A DNA stretch of 64,000 bases from Aquiflexum balticum DSM 16537 (lineage in GTDB: Bacteria > Bacteroidota > Bacteroidia > Cytophagales > Cyclobacteriaceae). A program made the position numbers and the translations under genes. The notes under the pieces are model-generated. The model was not told where the DNA came from. It saw nothing but the letters and a program-made list of their open reading frames with translations, and did not search any database. Location of the stretch: positions 4,730,001 through 4,794,000 of the forward strand of contig NZ_LT838813.1 in the NCBI RefSeq assembly GCF_900176595.1, in the 5' to 3' direction. The first letter of the stretch is position 1. Each line of letters opens with the position of its first letter. Below, piece after piece: positions 1-8,580 of this stretch.

Positions 1-377
1 AATATTTTATCCTCCTGGTTCAGGGATAAAAATTTCACCATGGAATCCGTTACGTATTTTCTATAATCCATCACCTCTCTGACAGGTGGGCGGCTCATCA
101 ATCCACGGTTAGGCCGAAGCACCCTCTCTCCTGCGTTGTTGTAATAACTATTGAACAAATAAGCAAAATCCTCATGAAAGATTTTATACCCTTTAGCAAA
201 CTGCTGTAATACAAAGGCTTCAAAAAACCAGGTAGTATGGCCCAAATGCCATTTGGGGGGAGAAACATCCACGATGGGTTGGGGCACATAATCCTCCACT
301 TCCAGAGGTCCACAGATAGACTCTGTGAGATTTCTACATTTTAAGAAAAGTGCGGTGAGCTTATGATTTCTGTTCAT
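1..377 (-). CDS. egtB: EgtB-like ergothioneine biosynthesis protein, N-terminal part (runs off the window edge)
   Basis: The minus-strand frame starting at the ATG at 377 stays open to base 1, giving 125 residues of a longer protein. It contains PQPIVDVSPPKWHLGHTTWF around residues 33-52, the N-terminal DinB-like signature of EgtB/SenA-type non-heme iron sulfoxide synthases; the His of WHLGH is the expected first iron ligand. EgtB joins the sulfur of cysteine or gamma-glutamylcysteine to trimethylhistidine (hercynine) in ergothioneine synthesis. The catalytic FGE-sulfatase-like domain lies outside the window. The start codon lies inside the 3' end of the BCCT transporter gene (17-base overlap), so the two are probably co-transcribed and translationally coupled. 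Selenoneine or ovothiol-type relatives cannot be separated on this fragment. Confidence 0.88.
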   Translation of the reverse strand, partial: MNRNHKLTALFLKCRNLTESICGPLEVEDYVPQPIVDVSPPKWHLGHTTWFFEAFVLQQFAKGYKIFHEDFAYLFNSYYNNAGERVLRPNRGLMSRPPVREVMDYRKYVTDSMVKFLSLNQEDKI

Positions 378-1857
378 GAGTCTTATTAAAATATAGCTGA
401 TAGATAAAGTAAAGGATCATTCCTGAAAACAAAAAACTAAATGGCAACGCGAATAGGATCATCAGTTGACTAACAGATTCCAAAAGACTCTCTTTGCCTA
501 TCCATATCACCGCCATGGCAAATATAGCTATGGTAATTCCCCAAAACAGCCTAAAACGTTTGTTAGGTTCCGTTTTTCCATTGTCCGAAAACATACTCAG
601 CACAAATATGGCCGAATCTATGGAGGTGATCAGGAAGGTAAATACCAATATAGATGCCACAGTATTGCTCAAGGCAGAAAAAGGAAAAGCTTCCAAGAAA
701 TTGAATAAACTGCTGTAGATAGATCCAAAATCTTCCAAAACGACCCTGCCTGTTTCCAGAAGCCAGAATGCATTCCCTCCAAAAACAGAAAACCATAGAA
801 ATGTCCCAAAAGAAGGGACAAAAATCACTCCAATGATAAATTGGCGGATGGTCCTTCCCTCTGAAATTCTTGCTATAAATACACCGGTAAATGGGGCCCA
901 TGCCAACCAAAATGCCCAATAGAAATAAGTCCAGTCTATCAAAAATTCCTTTGAAACCTGATGGCTTTTTAGATTCAGGCTCATGGGAACAAATTCCCAC
1001 AGGTAAGCTCCCATAGATCTGAAAAGATTACCCAATGCCGACCATTCACTTCCTACAATCCAGACAAATAACAATAAGATGGAAGCCATTCCTATGTTAA
1101 AATTAGAAAGAACCCGAATCCCCCTATTCACGCCTATGAAGGCTGAAAAGGTAGCCAGAAAACATACCAACAAGACAATGAAGATTGTATTTCCCGAAGC
1201 CAGTTGGTCCCATGCTGTCAAATAAACCAAGGCACTTAACAGCTGTCTACTTCCCAGGCCTACTCCGGCTACCACGCCTAAAAGTGTACAGATAATGATC
1301 AAAAGGTCAACTATGGATACCCAGACCGTATTTTCAAATCTTTTCCCCAAAAAAGCAGAACCCAGAATACTTTTTTTTCTGATATAGAGATTATAACTGA
1401 TAATCAGGCCAAATAGCCCATAAAAGGCCCAAGGGGTCAAACCCCAATGAAAAAAGGTATATTGAAGCGCAAACTCGCTATCACTGAAAACTGATGTTCT
1501 GGGCGGATTGGAAAAATAATAAACCGGTTCCTGAACAGCCCTCAACATTAATCCTCCTCCCATTCCGGTACTATACAACATGGCAATCCAGGAAAACCAG
1601 CCATATTCCGGTTTTTCCTTTCCCAATCTTTTTTTTCCTATAGGTGAAAAGGCCAGAATCAATAACAGGACAACTGCCAAAAAACCCAACCACAAGTAAA
1701 ACCCTCCAAAAATCCCCATGCTGGAAGCTGTCCATTCGCCTAATTTTATTTTGAATAATTCAGGAAAAGCTACGGCAGGAATTAAGAACAAAAGGCAAAA
1801 AGCCAATGAAAGGATAAAGGTCAGTTTTTGCGTATCGATTGCCTTATTAAAAAACAT
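361..1857 (-). CDS. BCCT-family betaine/carnitine/choline-type transporter
   Basis: A 498-residue inner-membrane protein of about 12 hydrophobic segments. The BCCT glycine-rich stretch GMGGGLM is at residues 99-104, followed by an EPVYYF segment, and the TM8 aromatic-box region reads WTYFYWAFWLAWAPFTGVF followed by IARISEGRT, typical of the family. BCCT proteins are sodium- or proton-coupled symporters or antiporters of trimethylammonium compounds. The stop codon lies inside egtB, so a betaine-type substrate linked to ergothioneine (hercynine or ergothioneine, both trimethylated histidine derivatives) is a reasonable inference. Generic glycine-betaine uptake for osmoprotection remains possible. 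Length is usual for the short members that lack long regulatory tails. Confidence 0.93.
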   Translation of the reverse strand: MFFNKAIDTQKLTFILSLAFCLLFLIPAVAFPELFKIKLGEWTASSMGIFGGFYLWLGFLAVVLLLILAFSPIGKKRLGKEKPEYGWFSWIAMLYSTGMGGGLMLRAVQEPVYYFSNPPRTSVFSDSEFALQYTFFHWGLTPWAFYGLFGLIISYNLYIRKKSILGSAFLGKRFENTVWVSIVDLLIIICTLLGVVAGVGLGSRQLLSALVYLTAWDQLASGNTIFIVLLVCFLATFSAFIGVNRGIRVLSNFNIGMASILLLFVWIVGSEWSALGNLFRSMGAYLWEFVPMSLNLKSHQVSKEFLIDWTYFYWAFWLAWAPFTGVFIARISEGRTIRQFIIGVIFVPSFGTFLWFSVFGGNAFWLLETGRVVLEDFGSIYSSLFNFLEAFPFSALSNTVASILVFTFLITSIDSAIFVLSMFSDNGKTEPNKRFRLFWGITIAIFAMAVIWIGKESLLESVSQLMILFALPFSFLFSGMILYFIYQLYFNKTHEQKS

Positions 1858-1940
1858 TACCTACAAAATGGTTATTCGCTTCTTGGTCAATAAGCCAATA
1901 TTCTGCTACAAACAGGTTGCCCGCATGTCCGGTAGGCAGG

Positions 1941-1968
1941 GAAGTCCGAAGTCCGATGTCGGATGTAC
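1941..1968. repeat. degenerate tandem heptamers (GTCCGAA/GTCCGAT/GTCGGAT)
   Basis: Between the BCCT gene and the DUF427 gene, the sequence reads as consecutive 7-base units GTCCGAA, GTCCGAT, GTCGGAT, GTACGGG. Similar 7-base periodicity occurs in at least six other intergenic positions of this window. No coding or operator role is evident here. Confidence 0.6.
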
Positions 1969-2094
1969 GGGACATTTCAGTTCCTTGCCGAGAATTATAT
2001 TGATTTACCATTTTACATGCATCATTGCGTACTTAAATGAACTACAATATTAAAGAATCATATATATTAACAAAGAATTATGGGTTTAAAGAGC

Positions 2095-2376
2095 TTATCG
2101 CTCCACTTTTACTCCCTTCCAAAAGGCAACATGGTCTTGGATTTCCCTAGCTGCAGGTTTGGCTTCCGGATAATACCAAGCGGCATCTTTATTGGTTTCT
2201 CCATTGACCACAATCGAATAATAAGATGCCACGCCTTTCCATGGACAGGTGGTATGGGTATCGGAGGGTTTGAAATATTCTTTTTTTATGGTATCTGCAG
2301 GGAAATAGTGATTTCCTTCTATTTGAATGGTTTTTTCACTTTCTGCGATGACGGTATTATTCCAGATTGCTTTCAT
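2095..2376 (-). CDS. DUF427 domain-containing protein
   Basis: A 93-residue cytosolic protein with the DUF427 hallmarks: TTCPWKGVASYYSI near residues 43-56 and AWYYPEAKPAA near 65-75. Members are small single-domain beta-rich proteins of unknown biochemical role, widespread in bacteria and fungi. The ATG at 2376 is the natural start and the length is normal for the family. It stands between two flavin/osmolyte-related genes on the same strand, about 100 bases upstream of nothing else in its operon; no functional link is apparent. Confidence 0.85.
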   Translation of the reverse strand: MKAIWNNTVIAESEKTIQIEGNHYFPADTIKKEYFKPSDTHTTCPWKGVASYYSIVVNGETNKDAAWYYPEAKPAAREIQDHVAFWKGVKVER

Positions 2377-2451
2377 TTTTATTTTTTAGTTTATAATATG
2401 TCATTTATCCTAGATCCTAAAGAATATGATTTAAAACTATTCTAATCCAAT

Positions 2452-2486
2452 ATCTTGGATCTTGTGTCTTAAGTCTTGATTCTTAT
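2452..2486. repeat. degenerate tandem heptamers (minus strand AAGAATC/AAGACTT/AAGACAC)
   Basis: Read on the minus strand, this spacer is AAGAATC, AAGACTT, AAGACAC, AAGATCC, again a strict 7-base period with drifting units. It overlaps the 3' end of the flavoprotein gene slightly and continues into the spacer. It belongs to the window-wide heptamer family. Confidence 0.5.
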
Positions 2487-3850
2487 TCCAAATCCTCCAG
2501 TAAGGTTGGAATCAATTCTGAAACAGTGGGATGCACCTGCACAGAATCCCGAATGACCGTATAAGGTGCATCAGCATACATAACATTCAAGATCCCACTG
2601 ATGATTTCATCACCGCCCACACCTAGAACAGTCGCACCAAGGATTTTGTTGGATTCAGCATCCACAATGACTCTCATAAAGCCGTCAGTTTCTCCCTTTT
2701 CTCTTGCCCTTGCCACTTCTTCCATTTTTTTATACCCGACCAAGACATTCAGTCCTTTTTCTTTTGCATCCTTAAGACTGATACCTGCCCTTCCCAAAGG
2801 TGGGTCAACAAACAGGGCATAGGTCAGGATACGATCTGATAATTTTCTCTTTCCATTTTCAAAGAGATTGGTCGAGACAATCTCAAAATCATTGTAGGAA
2901 GTATGGGTAAATGCCCCTTTACCATTGCAGTCCCCTAAGGCATAAATCCCTGGAATATTTGTTTCCAGTTCATCATTGACTTGAATATATCCTTTTTTAT
3001 TCACCTCAACCCCGGTAGCCTCAAGGTTTAATAGATCAGTATTTGGTATCCTGCCAACTGCCAGAAGCAAATGGCTTGCATGAAATTCAGGTTCTCCTTT
3101 CTCACAGTCAACCTTTACCCTAAAAGAGCCATCTTTATCCTTTTTAGCACCAATGCATTCGGCTTCCAATCGAAATTCAACTCCTTCTTTTTCCATCACT
3201 TTTTGGATTTCTGCTGAAACATCTTCATCCTCTCTTGAAATAATCCTATCCGCCTTTTCCACAATGGTCACCTGACTGCCAAATCTCCGGAACATCTGTC
3301 CGAATTCCAGTCCTATATAACTTCCACCGATTATAGCCAAGTGTTCGGGAAGTTTATCCAGCTCCAAAATGCTCTGATTGGTCAGATAATCCAACCCTTG
3401 AAAAGGTTCAGGAATAAGAGGTCTTGCTCCAACATTGATAAATATCTTATCTGCCTCCAAAGTTTTTCCATTGATGGTGATGGTTTTTGAACTTACAAAC
3501 TTGGCCTCACCTTTATAAAAAGTAATGTTTTTCTCTGAATCAAGGCCTTTGGCTATGCCGTCCACTGATTTTTGGATAAGCTTATCTTTTCGTTCTTTGA
3601 CTTTTAGGAGGTCCACTTTAGCCCCCTTTGGAATGAATACACCCAAGGCCTCTCCATTTAGGGCATCATACATCCTTCTTGCGCTGGCTACATAGGTTTT
3701 GGTTGGTGTACAGCCAACATTCAGGCATGTACCACCAAGATGTTCTTTTTCAATAAAGGCCACTTTCATCCCTTCACCGGCAAGCTTAAAAACCAATGGC
3801 GTACCTGCCTGTCCTGAGCCTATCACAATTGCATCAAATTTCATGGTCAT
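2483..3850 (-). CDS. mercuric-reductase-like FAD/NAD(P)-dependent disulfide oxidoreductase
   Basis: A 455-residue class I pyridine nucleotide-disulfide oxidoreductase. The N-terminal GSGQAGTP (residues 11-18) is the FAD-binding glycine motif, the redox pair is in GGTCLNVGCTPTK (Cys42, Cys47), GGSYIGLEFGQ is the NAD(P)-binding motif, and the C-terminus carries VHPTVSEL, providing the dimer-interface His-Glu pair. No N-terminal HMA domain and no C-terminal vicinal cysteine pair are present, so Hg(II) reduction is unlikely. This branch is usually annotated mercuric reductase or dihydrolipoyl dehydrogenase-like; the true substrate is unknown. Monocistronic, with about 300 bases of AT-rich sequence upstream. 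Confidence 0.92.
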   Translation of the reverse strand: MTMKFDAIVIGSGQAGTPLVFKLAGEGMKVAFIEKEHLGGTCLNVGCTPTKTYVASARRMYDALNGEALGVFIPKGAKVDLLKVKERKDKLIQKSVDGIAKGLDSEKNITFYKGEAKFVSSKTITINGKTLEADKIFINVGARPLIPEPFQGLDYLTNQSILELDKLPEHLAIIGGSYIGLEFGQMFRRFGSQVTIVEKADRIISREDEDVSAEIQKVMEKEGVEFRLEAECIGAKKDKDGSFRVKVDCEKGEPEFHASHLLLAVGRIPNTDLLNLEATGVEVNKKGYIQVNDELETNIPGIYALGDCNGKGAFTHTSYNDFEIVSTNLFENGKRKLSDRILTYALFVDPPLGRAGISLKDAKEKGLNVLVGYKKMEEVARAREKGETDGFMRVIVDAESNKILGATVLGVGGDEIISGILNVMYADAPYTVIRDSVQVHPTVSELIPTLLEDLE

Positions 3851-4154
3851 ATCTTTTATTAAAAAAATGCTCCACAGTAAATCTTAAATTACAAATTTTC
3901 CCTTGAACAGTCTAAAACTTTCAGGGATTAAATGATTAGCATTCCATTAAAAGTTAAAACTAGCTCAAAACATTTTTACCAAATGTCGGAAGACTGACAA
4001 AGATTTGGATATGTATAAAGAAGTCAAAAATGCCTGTTAAATATTATTTTGATGAAATTAAAATATAGCTCTAAATGAAAAATTGAGCAATTCAGCAATG
4101 ATAAGTTAAAACCGATTACAAACTTTATTAACTTGTATGATCTAATTCAAATTC
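3851..4154. other. intergenic stretch between divergent genes
   Basis: 304 bases of AT-rich DNA separating the minus-strand flavoprotein from the plus-strand DinB gene. It must hold both promoters. I see no ORF, hairpin terminator or repeat in it. Confidence 0.5.
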
Positions 4155-4670
4155 ATGAAAAACACAATACTGATTCTTCTAATCTTATTTTATTCCGTTC
4201 CACTGAAAGCCCAAAACTTCTTTACTTCCCAATATCCTCAAGTTTGGGAAAGAGCATCCGAATATACCCTAGAAGTGGCCAAAGCTATGCCCGAAGAAAA
4301 TTATGGATTCAAACCGGAAGCAGATGCCATGACTTTTGGGGGACAGCTGCTTCATATTGTGGATAATATCAGCTTTCTGACCCGGCTCATTTCAGGCGAA
4401 TCCAAAACTTTTTATGACCGGACCAAAGCAGAAGAACTAAACAAGGATGAGATTATAGAAATCTTAGAAAATGCCAATGATTATGTAGGAAGCCTAATTT
4501 CGGGAATTTCTACTGATGATTTGAATACCGCCATTGAGTTTCGTAAACTGGAGATGAGCAAAGAAAATATTTTTTACCTGTTGAGAGATCATCAGGTACA
4601 TCATCGTGGTCAATGCATTGTCTATCTCAGAATGGCAGGAGTAAAAGCGCCTCCCTATGTAGGATGGTAA
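4155..4670 (+). CDS. secreted DinB-family protein
   Basis: 171 residues beginning with a signal peptide (MKNTILILLILFYSVPLKAQ, cleavage probably after KAQ), followed by a DinB-like four-helix bundle. The metal-binding histidines of the fold are suggested by His near residue 66 in GGQLLHIVDN and the HQVHHRGQ motif near 146-153. DinB-like proteins are metal-dependent thiol S-transferases or related hydrolases; periplasmic versions are common in Bacteroidota and uncharacterised. It is transcribed alone. Confidence 0.88.
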   Translation: MKNTILILLILFYSVPLKAQNFFTSQYPQVWERASEYTLEVAKAMPEENYGFKPEADAMTFGGQLLHIVDNISFLTRLISGESKTFYDRTKAEELNKDEIIEILENANDYVGSLISGISTDDLNTAIEFRKLEMSKENIFYLLRDHQVHHRGQCIVYLRMAGVKAPPYVGW

Positions 4671-4705
4671 TACTTTTCAATCTATAACTTTGGAAGGTAT
4701 TTTAA

Positions 4706-5182
4706 TTAAACAGAATCCAGTTGATTTTCAGTTTTGAATCTTTTTACTTTTCTGAAAATCTGAAACAGAATTATGTACAGCAAAACTGATATAGGTAGAG
4801 CTACTAATATCCAGGCACCTACCGCCAGTGCCAATCTTCCGGAAAAAACTGAGAGAGTTTCAAACAGGCCCGAAGAAAATGAGGCTTTCAGGGTAGATAA
4901 ATCCAATGCCATTGGCTGAAAACCTAAAACAAATTCTCCTATCCTTATAAAAGGAATTAACAACAAAAATTGTATTGGGGTCAGTGCATAGCTGACAGCA
5001 ATCATAATAGGGAGATTGAGTTTTAATTTCAGGGCTAAAAAAGTAAGAATAACTGTTGTAGTGCCATAAATAGGGAAAATGCCTATCCAAAAAGCCAATG
5101 CAATACTCATTGCCAATTCCTTTGGATTCAGTCCCTGCAGAAACAATCGTTTTATTTTTTGTTGATAATTTCTAAACCACAT
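4706..5182 (-). CDS. DUF2062 domain-containing membrane protein
   Basis: 158 residues with three or four hydrophobic segments. The pattern GLNPKELAMSIALAFWIGIF, then PIYGTT and later SYALTPIQFLLLIPF, is characteristic of DUF2062, an integral-membrane family often found beside or fused to glycosyltransferases. No glycosyltransferase is nearby here. Convergent with the DinB gene, 35 bases apart. Function unknown. Confidence 0.88.
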   Translation of the reverse strand: MWFRNYQQKIKRLFLQGLNPKELAMSIALAFWIGIFPIYGTTTVILTFLALKLKLNLPIMIAVSYALTPIQFLLLIPFIRIGEFVLGFQPMALDLSTLKASFSSGLFETLSVFSGRLALAVGAWILVALPISVLLYIILFQIFRKVKRFKTENQLDSV

Positions 5183-5350
5183 CCTGTGCCTTTTCCTTAT
5201 TATATTTTAACCTCCCAATAATTACTTTGTTTTTAAATTTAATATCAATGAATCATTGATAAAGAAAAATTTTGATTATATATTTTTTAAAAGAATTAAT
5301 GAGTTTGATTCCTTAGGTGAGTTGTCAAAAGATGTAGAATTAAAATTAAT

Positions 5351-6385
5351 TCAGTTGGATGAGAGAGTCATATTTTCGATAAAATCGAGCTCAATTTTTG
5401 GGTAGACCTTACAATGTACTTTCTGAAATAAGTCATCGCCCAATGGTCCAATATTTTTCAATACAAATATTTTATTTTTCTGAATTAAAGTAATTCTTTG
5501 AAAATGGCTTGGATAGCCGAAAGAAAAACCATTATGAAGATGTATGAATTCTTTACCTTCTATTTCATAGACTGAAGAGAACTCGATTCTCCCCTTTTCA
5601 TCAAACCTCCTGCAATAAAAAAAAGAACCGATTGGTTTGATATCATACCAGGACCCAGCACCCTCCCCAGCCAACCATTTTGCCGAACTTGGTATAGCGG
5701 CATATCTTTGAGGTGCTTCCAACACCTGATGGAGTAAATTACATTTGGGTGGTGACTGAAAATCATCATTACCAACAGTGATGACTTTTCCGGCAGATTT
5801 CACATTTCCCAAAGGAGTAGGTGTAAAACTTTTTGGAAAATTCAATTTCAAATATATACCTATTCCAGGTTGGCCGGCTTTTACTACCTCGTTGACAAAC
5901 CTGGAGCAATTACTGCCTTTTATGGCAAAAGGCCCATATGGAAGAGGTGATGATTCCTGCATTTCCAACGCCTTTTGATAAGCTTTCCTGAAATTGATCT
6001 GACAAACGGAAGCAAATAATTTACCCTGTCCATGACAGGCTTCTCTTTTGGAAAGTTCCTCCAGTATGTACTTCAAATTTGCTATTTCACCGTTTTTATC
6101 AAATTTTGCAGGTTGCCTGATTTCCAATTCCGGGTCAGTCAGTTCTCCTCTAACCCTTCCAAACTGATAAGGTGCATGGTATCTACCGAAATCAAAATAT
6201 TGACATCTGCCCGTTTTTCCCTCAATCAGAACAACTGCCGCATGTCCAACCTCATAATAATGGCCCTTACTTACTCCAAAGTATGCCATCAAATTGTCAT
6301 ACCAACTCCCCGGTTGCTTACACCAAGTCTGTGGCCATGCCAAAACGATTGCAAAGTCTTTTGGTCTATACCTGTGCCGATCCAT
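5351..6385 (-). CDS. uncharacterised protein with possible permuted papain-like (YiiX/LRAT-type) pattern
   Basis: 344 residues, no signal peptide. I do not recognise a named family with confidence; from memory it resembles a Bacteroidota group labelled DUF6695, unverified. Two segments recall permuted NlpC/P60-type hydrolases, where His precedes Cys: VGHAAVVLIEG with His48, and GSNCSRFVNEV with Cys160. The C-terminal third (FYCRRFDEKGRIEF and following) looks beta-rich. It follows the DinB gene by 22 bases and lies at the end of a peroxiredoxin-DUF4833-DinB run on the same strand, so it is probably their operon partner. An amidase or acyltransferase role is only a structural guess. Confidence 0.6.
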   Translation of the reverse strand: MDRHRYRPKDFAIVLAWPQTWCKQPGSWYDNLMAYFGVSKGHYYEVGHAAVVLIEGKTGRCQYFDFGRYHAPYQFGRVRGELTDPELEIRQPAKFDKNGEIANLKYILEELSKREACHGQGKLFASVCQINFRKAYQKALEMQESSPLPYGPFAIKGSNCSRFVNEVVKAGQPGIGIYLKLNFPKSFTPTPLGNVKSAGKVITVGNDDFQSPPKCNLLHQVLEAPQRYAAIPSSAKWLAGEGAGSWYDIKPIGSFFYCRRFDEKGRIEFSSVYEIEGKEFIHLHNGFSFGYPSHFQRITLIQKNKIFVLKNIGPLGDDLFQKVHCKVYPKIELDFIENMTLSSN

Positions 6386-6407
6386 AATTTCATTTTTTTT
6401 ATTTTTA

Positions 6408-6929
6408 TTAATAAGAAACAGGAGTTTGAATTTTTTGGGAGTTTTTATACTTAATGGTCGCAGGGGCTACTCCGAAATCAATATCCACAAGATTTGAAAG
6501 ACCCAATGCGGATAATCCTATTTTAATTAGGGCCTGATGATGGATACTATGCTCCAAATTATATGCGAGTTCACGATAAATTGATGTTTTGATTGCTATT
6601 TTTTTTTCTGAATGAGCGGAAAAAGCCCCCAACATATTTAAGTACTTATCCCCATCCAGATTAAATATCTTTTCCGATATTTCCTCGATGGTTGTCAATG
6701 CAAACTCAGGGTCAGTTTCCAATCTTAAATTCCTTTTTCTATTGTCGTAATTGACTTCGTTTTCAAAAGCGCCATCCAAAAGACACTGGTACAATTCCAG
6801 TATATGTCTAAGATGTTGGCCAATTGAAGACCCGGAAAGGATTTCAAGTTTTTTGGAGAAATCCTCTACTTTCATATTACAAATCAGCTCCTTGATCTGC
6901 AATAAATTTTGAATACAATAATTTTTCAT
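6408..6929 (-). CDS. DinB-like cytosolic protein
   Basis: 173 residues without signal peptide. SIGQHLRHILELYQCLLDG near residues 35-53 and YNLEHSIHHQALIKIG near 123-138 give the three-histidine metal-site pattern of the DinB/YfiT four-helix bundle. Its ATG overlaps the stop of the DUF4833 gene (ATGA, 4 bases), indicating translational coupling. Substrate unknown; thiol or small-molecule transferase chemistry would fit the superfamily. Confidence 0.82.
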   Translation of the reverse strand: MKNYCIQNLLQIKELICNMKVEDFSKKLEILSGSSIGQHLRHILELYQCLLDGAFENEVNYDNRKRNLRLETDPEFALTTIEEISEKIFNLDGDKYLNMLGAFSAHSEKKIAIKTSIYRELAYNLEHSIHHQALIKIGLSALGLSNLVDIDFGVAPATIKYKNSQKIQTPVSY

Positions 6930-7429
6930 AGCTGTGGTTTTATTATTTCTGTTTTTTCTTTTCCGATTTTAGGGCATTTTCCTTGAAGACTGACGTAGGA
7001 AATCTTGGGAAACCAAAAGGTTCCTCCGTCTATTTGTATGAAAATTTTCTCCAGATACATCTCTTCTTGAGAAGTATCAGAAAAAATTCTAAAAACACCT
7101 GAATAATCTTTCTTCAATACAAAAACCTTTTTATCATATGGGGCAAATTGGAAAACAACTTCCTCTGCATCTTTTTTTAAAAATTTTAACCCGTATGCAT
7201 ATTTGTTTTGTATCCAGGTCAAGGATTCTTTTTTTCCACCCTTCTCATTTTTAATCCAATAAATCTGAATGGGATTATCCTTATCCAGCTTACCTAAATC
7301 ATCTTGATTGAGATCATAGTATATAACATTTGAATCTTTACTCCGCTCAATGAAAAAAAGATGTTGGTTTGCCTCTGGAATAGTATCCGGAATCTGCCAA
7401 AGAACCAAATTCAATATCAACACCAACAA
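6926..7429 (-). CDS. DUF4833-like protein with non-ATG start
   Basis: 167 residues with a hydrophobic N-terminus and a soluble beta-rich body; the pattern NVIYYDLNQDD...IYWIKNEKGGK...YAYGLKF matches my recollection of DUF4833. There is no ATG until residue ~117, so translation must start at TTG (7429, 7426 or 7420) or GTG (7423). The frame is identical to that of the peroxiredoxin upstream: TAA at 7441-7439 is followed in the same frame by three codons and then TTG. Reinitiation, occasional readthrough, or a split fusion are all possible. It overlaps the next gene by 4 bases. Function unknown. Confidence 0.7.
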   Translation of the reverse strand: MLVLILNLVLWQIPDTIPEANQHLFFIERSKDSNVIYYDLNQDDLGKLDKDNPIQIYWIKNEKGGKKESLTWIQNKYAYGLKFLKKDAEEVVFQFAPYDKKVFVLKKDYSGVFRIFSDTSQEEMYLEKIFIQIDGGTFWFPKISYVSLQGKCPKIGKEKTEIIKPQL

Positions 7430-7438
7430 ACCTATAGC

Positions 7439-8053
7439 TTACCTGGATAAAACCATTAAAATATCATTTACAGATGCCCTGTTCCGATAGTTTGGATCAA
7501 AATGTCTCCAGACCACTTTTTTATCCTGATTGATAATGAAGGTAGCAGGTATGGGTAACCGCTGACTATCATCTGAATGGGCATCTTTAAGATCGGCCTT
7601 CAAGGCTGTATTGTAAGACGCCCTGGTTGCAAAATCAGGTAAAAAAGCAACATCGAAACTTTCTGAAATTCTATAGCCTTCATCATACAAAAGGGTAAAT
7701 CCGGCATTTGTTTTTTCTATGGTTTGGCGGATGTATTCAGGTCGCTCAGGTGATATGGCAACAACCTTTGCCCCTTTCTCATAAATCGCATTCAAACTAT
7801 CATTCAGGGCACTTAAATGTCTGTTACAAATGGGGCACCATTGTCCCCGGTAAAAAACAAGAACTACCGGCCCCTCTTTGAGAAGGTCATCAAGTTTTTG
7901 TGTTTTGCCGTTTTGGTCAATCGCTTCAAATGAGGGAACTGTTGCGCCAACCTCCAGTCCTTTTGCTTCTTTCACTGACTTGGTATTCTTGTCCTGAGCC
8001 CAAAGATTTCCCATTAGGAAAAAACTGAATATTGCCATGGAGATAAATTTCAT
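7439..8053 (-). CDS. exported peroxiredoxin-like (AhpC/TSA) protein
   Basis: 204 residues with a signal peptide (residues 1-20, ending LWAQ). The thioredoxin-fold core begins near VGATVPSFEAIDQNGK, and the active site is YRGQWCPICNRHL with Cys73 and Cys76. RGxWCPxC is the signature of the peroxiredoxin-like/YjbI-type group, which reduces peroxides or acts as a thiol oxidoreductase. PIPATFIINQDKKVVW contains the cis-proline region. First gene of the run continuing into DUF4833. Confidence 0.92.
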   Translation of the reverse strand: MKFISMAIFSFFLMGNLWAQDKNTKSVKEAKGLEVGATVPSFEAIDQNGKTQKLDDLLKEGPVVLVFYRGQWCPICNRHLSALNDSLNAIYEKGAKVVAISPERPEYIRQTIEKTNAGFTLLYDEGYRISESFDVAFLPDFATRASYNTALKADLKDAHSDDSQRLPIPATFIINQDKKVVWRHFDPNYRNRASVNDILMVLSR

Positions 8054-8280
8054 GATTTTTCGCTTTTAGTTTAAGGATAACAAATTTCCACCGGATCATA
8101 AAAGGGGGAAAAGGCCAAACAAAAACCCATCAGCTTTGGCAAAGGTGAAGGGTAACACCTGAATTTGTTTTTGGACCAATTTTTTAATAGAATGTTAAAT
8201 TCAACCATAATAATTGCTGTATATTTTTCACATTAAATTTTCCTTGGCACAACACAAGAGAATGATTTTCAATCATTTCA

Positions 8281-8490
8281 CTTTATGATTTGGGCATTTT
8301 TCAAATCGGAACATTTTTTTTCCTTTTCCCAAGATTGGTTTTTCAAAATCTGTTCTTCCCATTGAACCCATGATTCATTAAAGGCCTTCAAATCCTTCTT
8401 TTTCAGTCAGCTCTTCAATGGGTTTTGACGGGTGCCAGTATGTGAGTCCAAAATACCATGTTAAAAAATCCAAAGATGTCGTCAAAATGA
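8281..8490 (-). pseudogene. possible eroded ORF remnant
   Basis: On the minus strand, part of this 527-base gap (8054-8580) reads with protein-like composition in two frames: LDFLTWYFGLTYWHPSKPIE then, after a one-base shift near the run of A's, DLKAFNESWVQWEEQIL. The switch suggests a frameshifted relic. I do not recognise the family, and the rest of the gap holds only AT-rich DNA. Confidence 0.25.
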
Positions 8491-8580
8491 CAAAAGTTAA
8501 AATTTGTTTAACCAAAAAGTTATCTCCGGTAAAACCTGGTTTCCATTTAAATTATTAAACTTCTTTTTTTTGAAAAGAAC

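Noticed and set aside
98-313. Open frame of 71 codons on the minus strand
   Set aside because: It is out of frame with the EgtB N-terminus that clearly matches a family; the frame is a shadow.
466-1000. Several open frames on both strands inside the BCCT gene
   Set aside because: Their composition is not protein-like and the BCCT frame explains the region.
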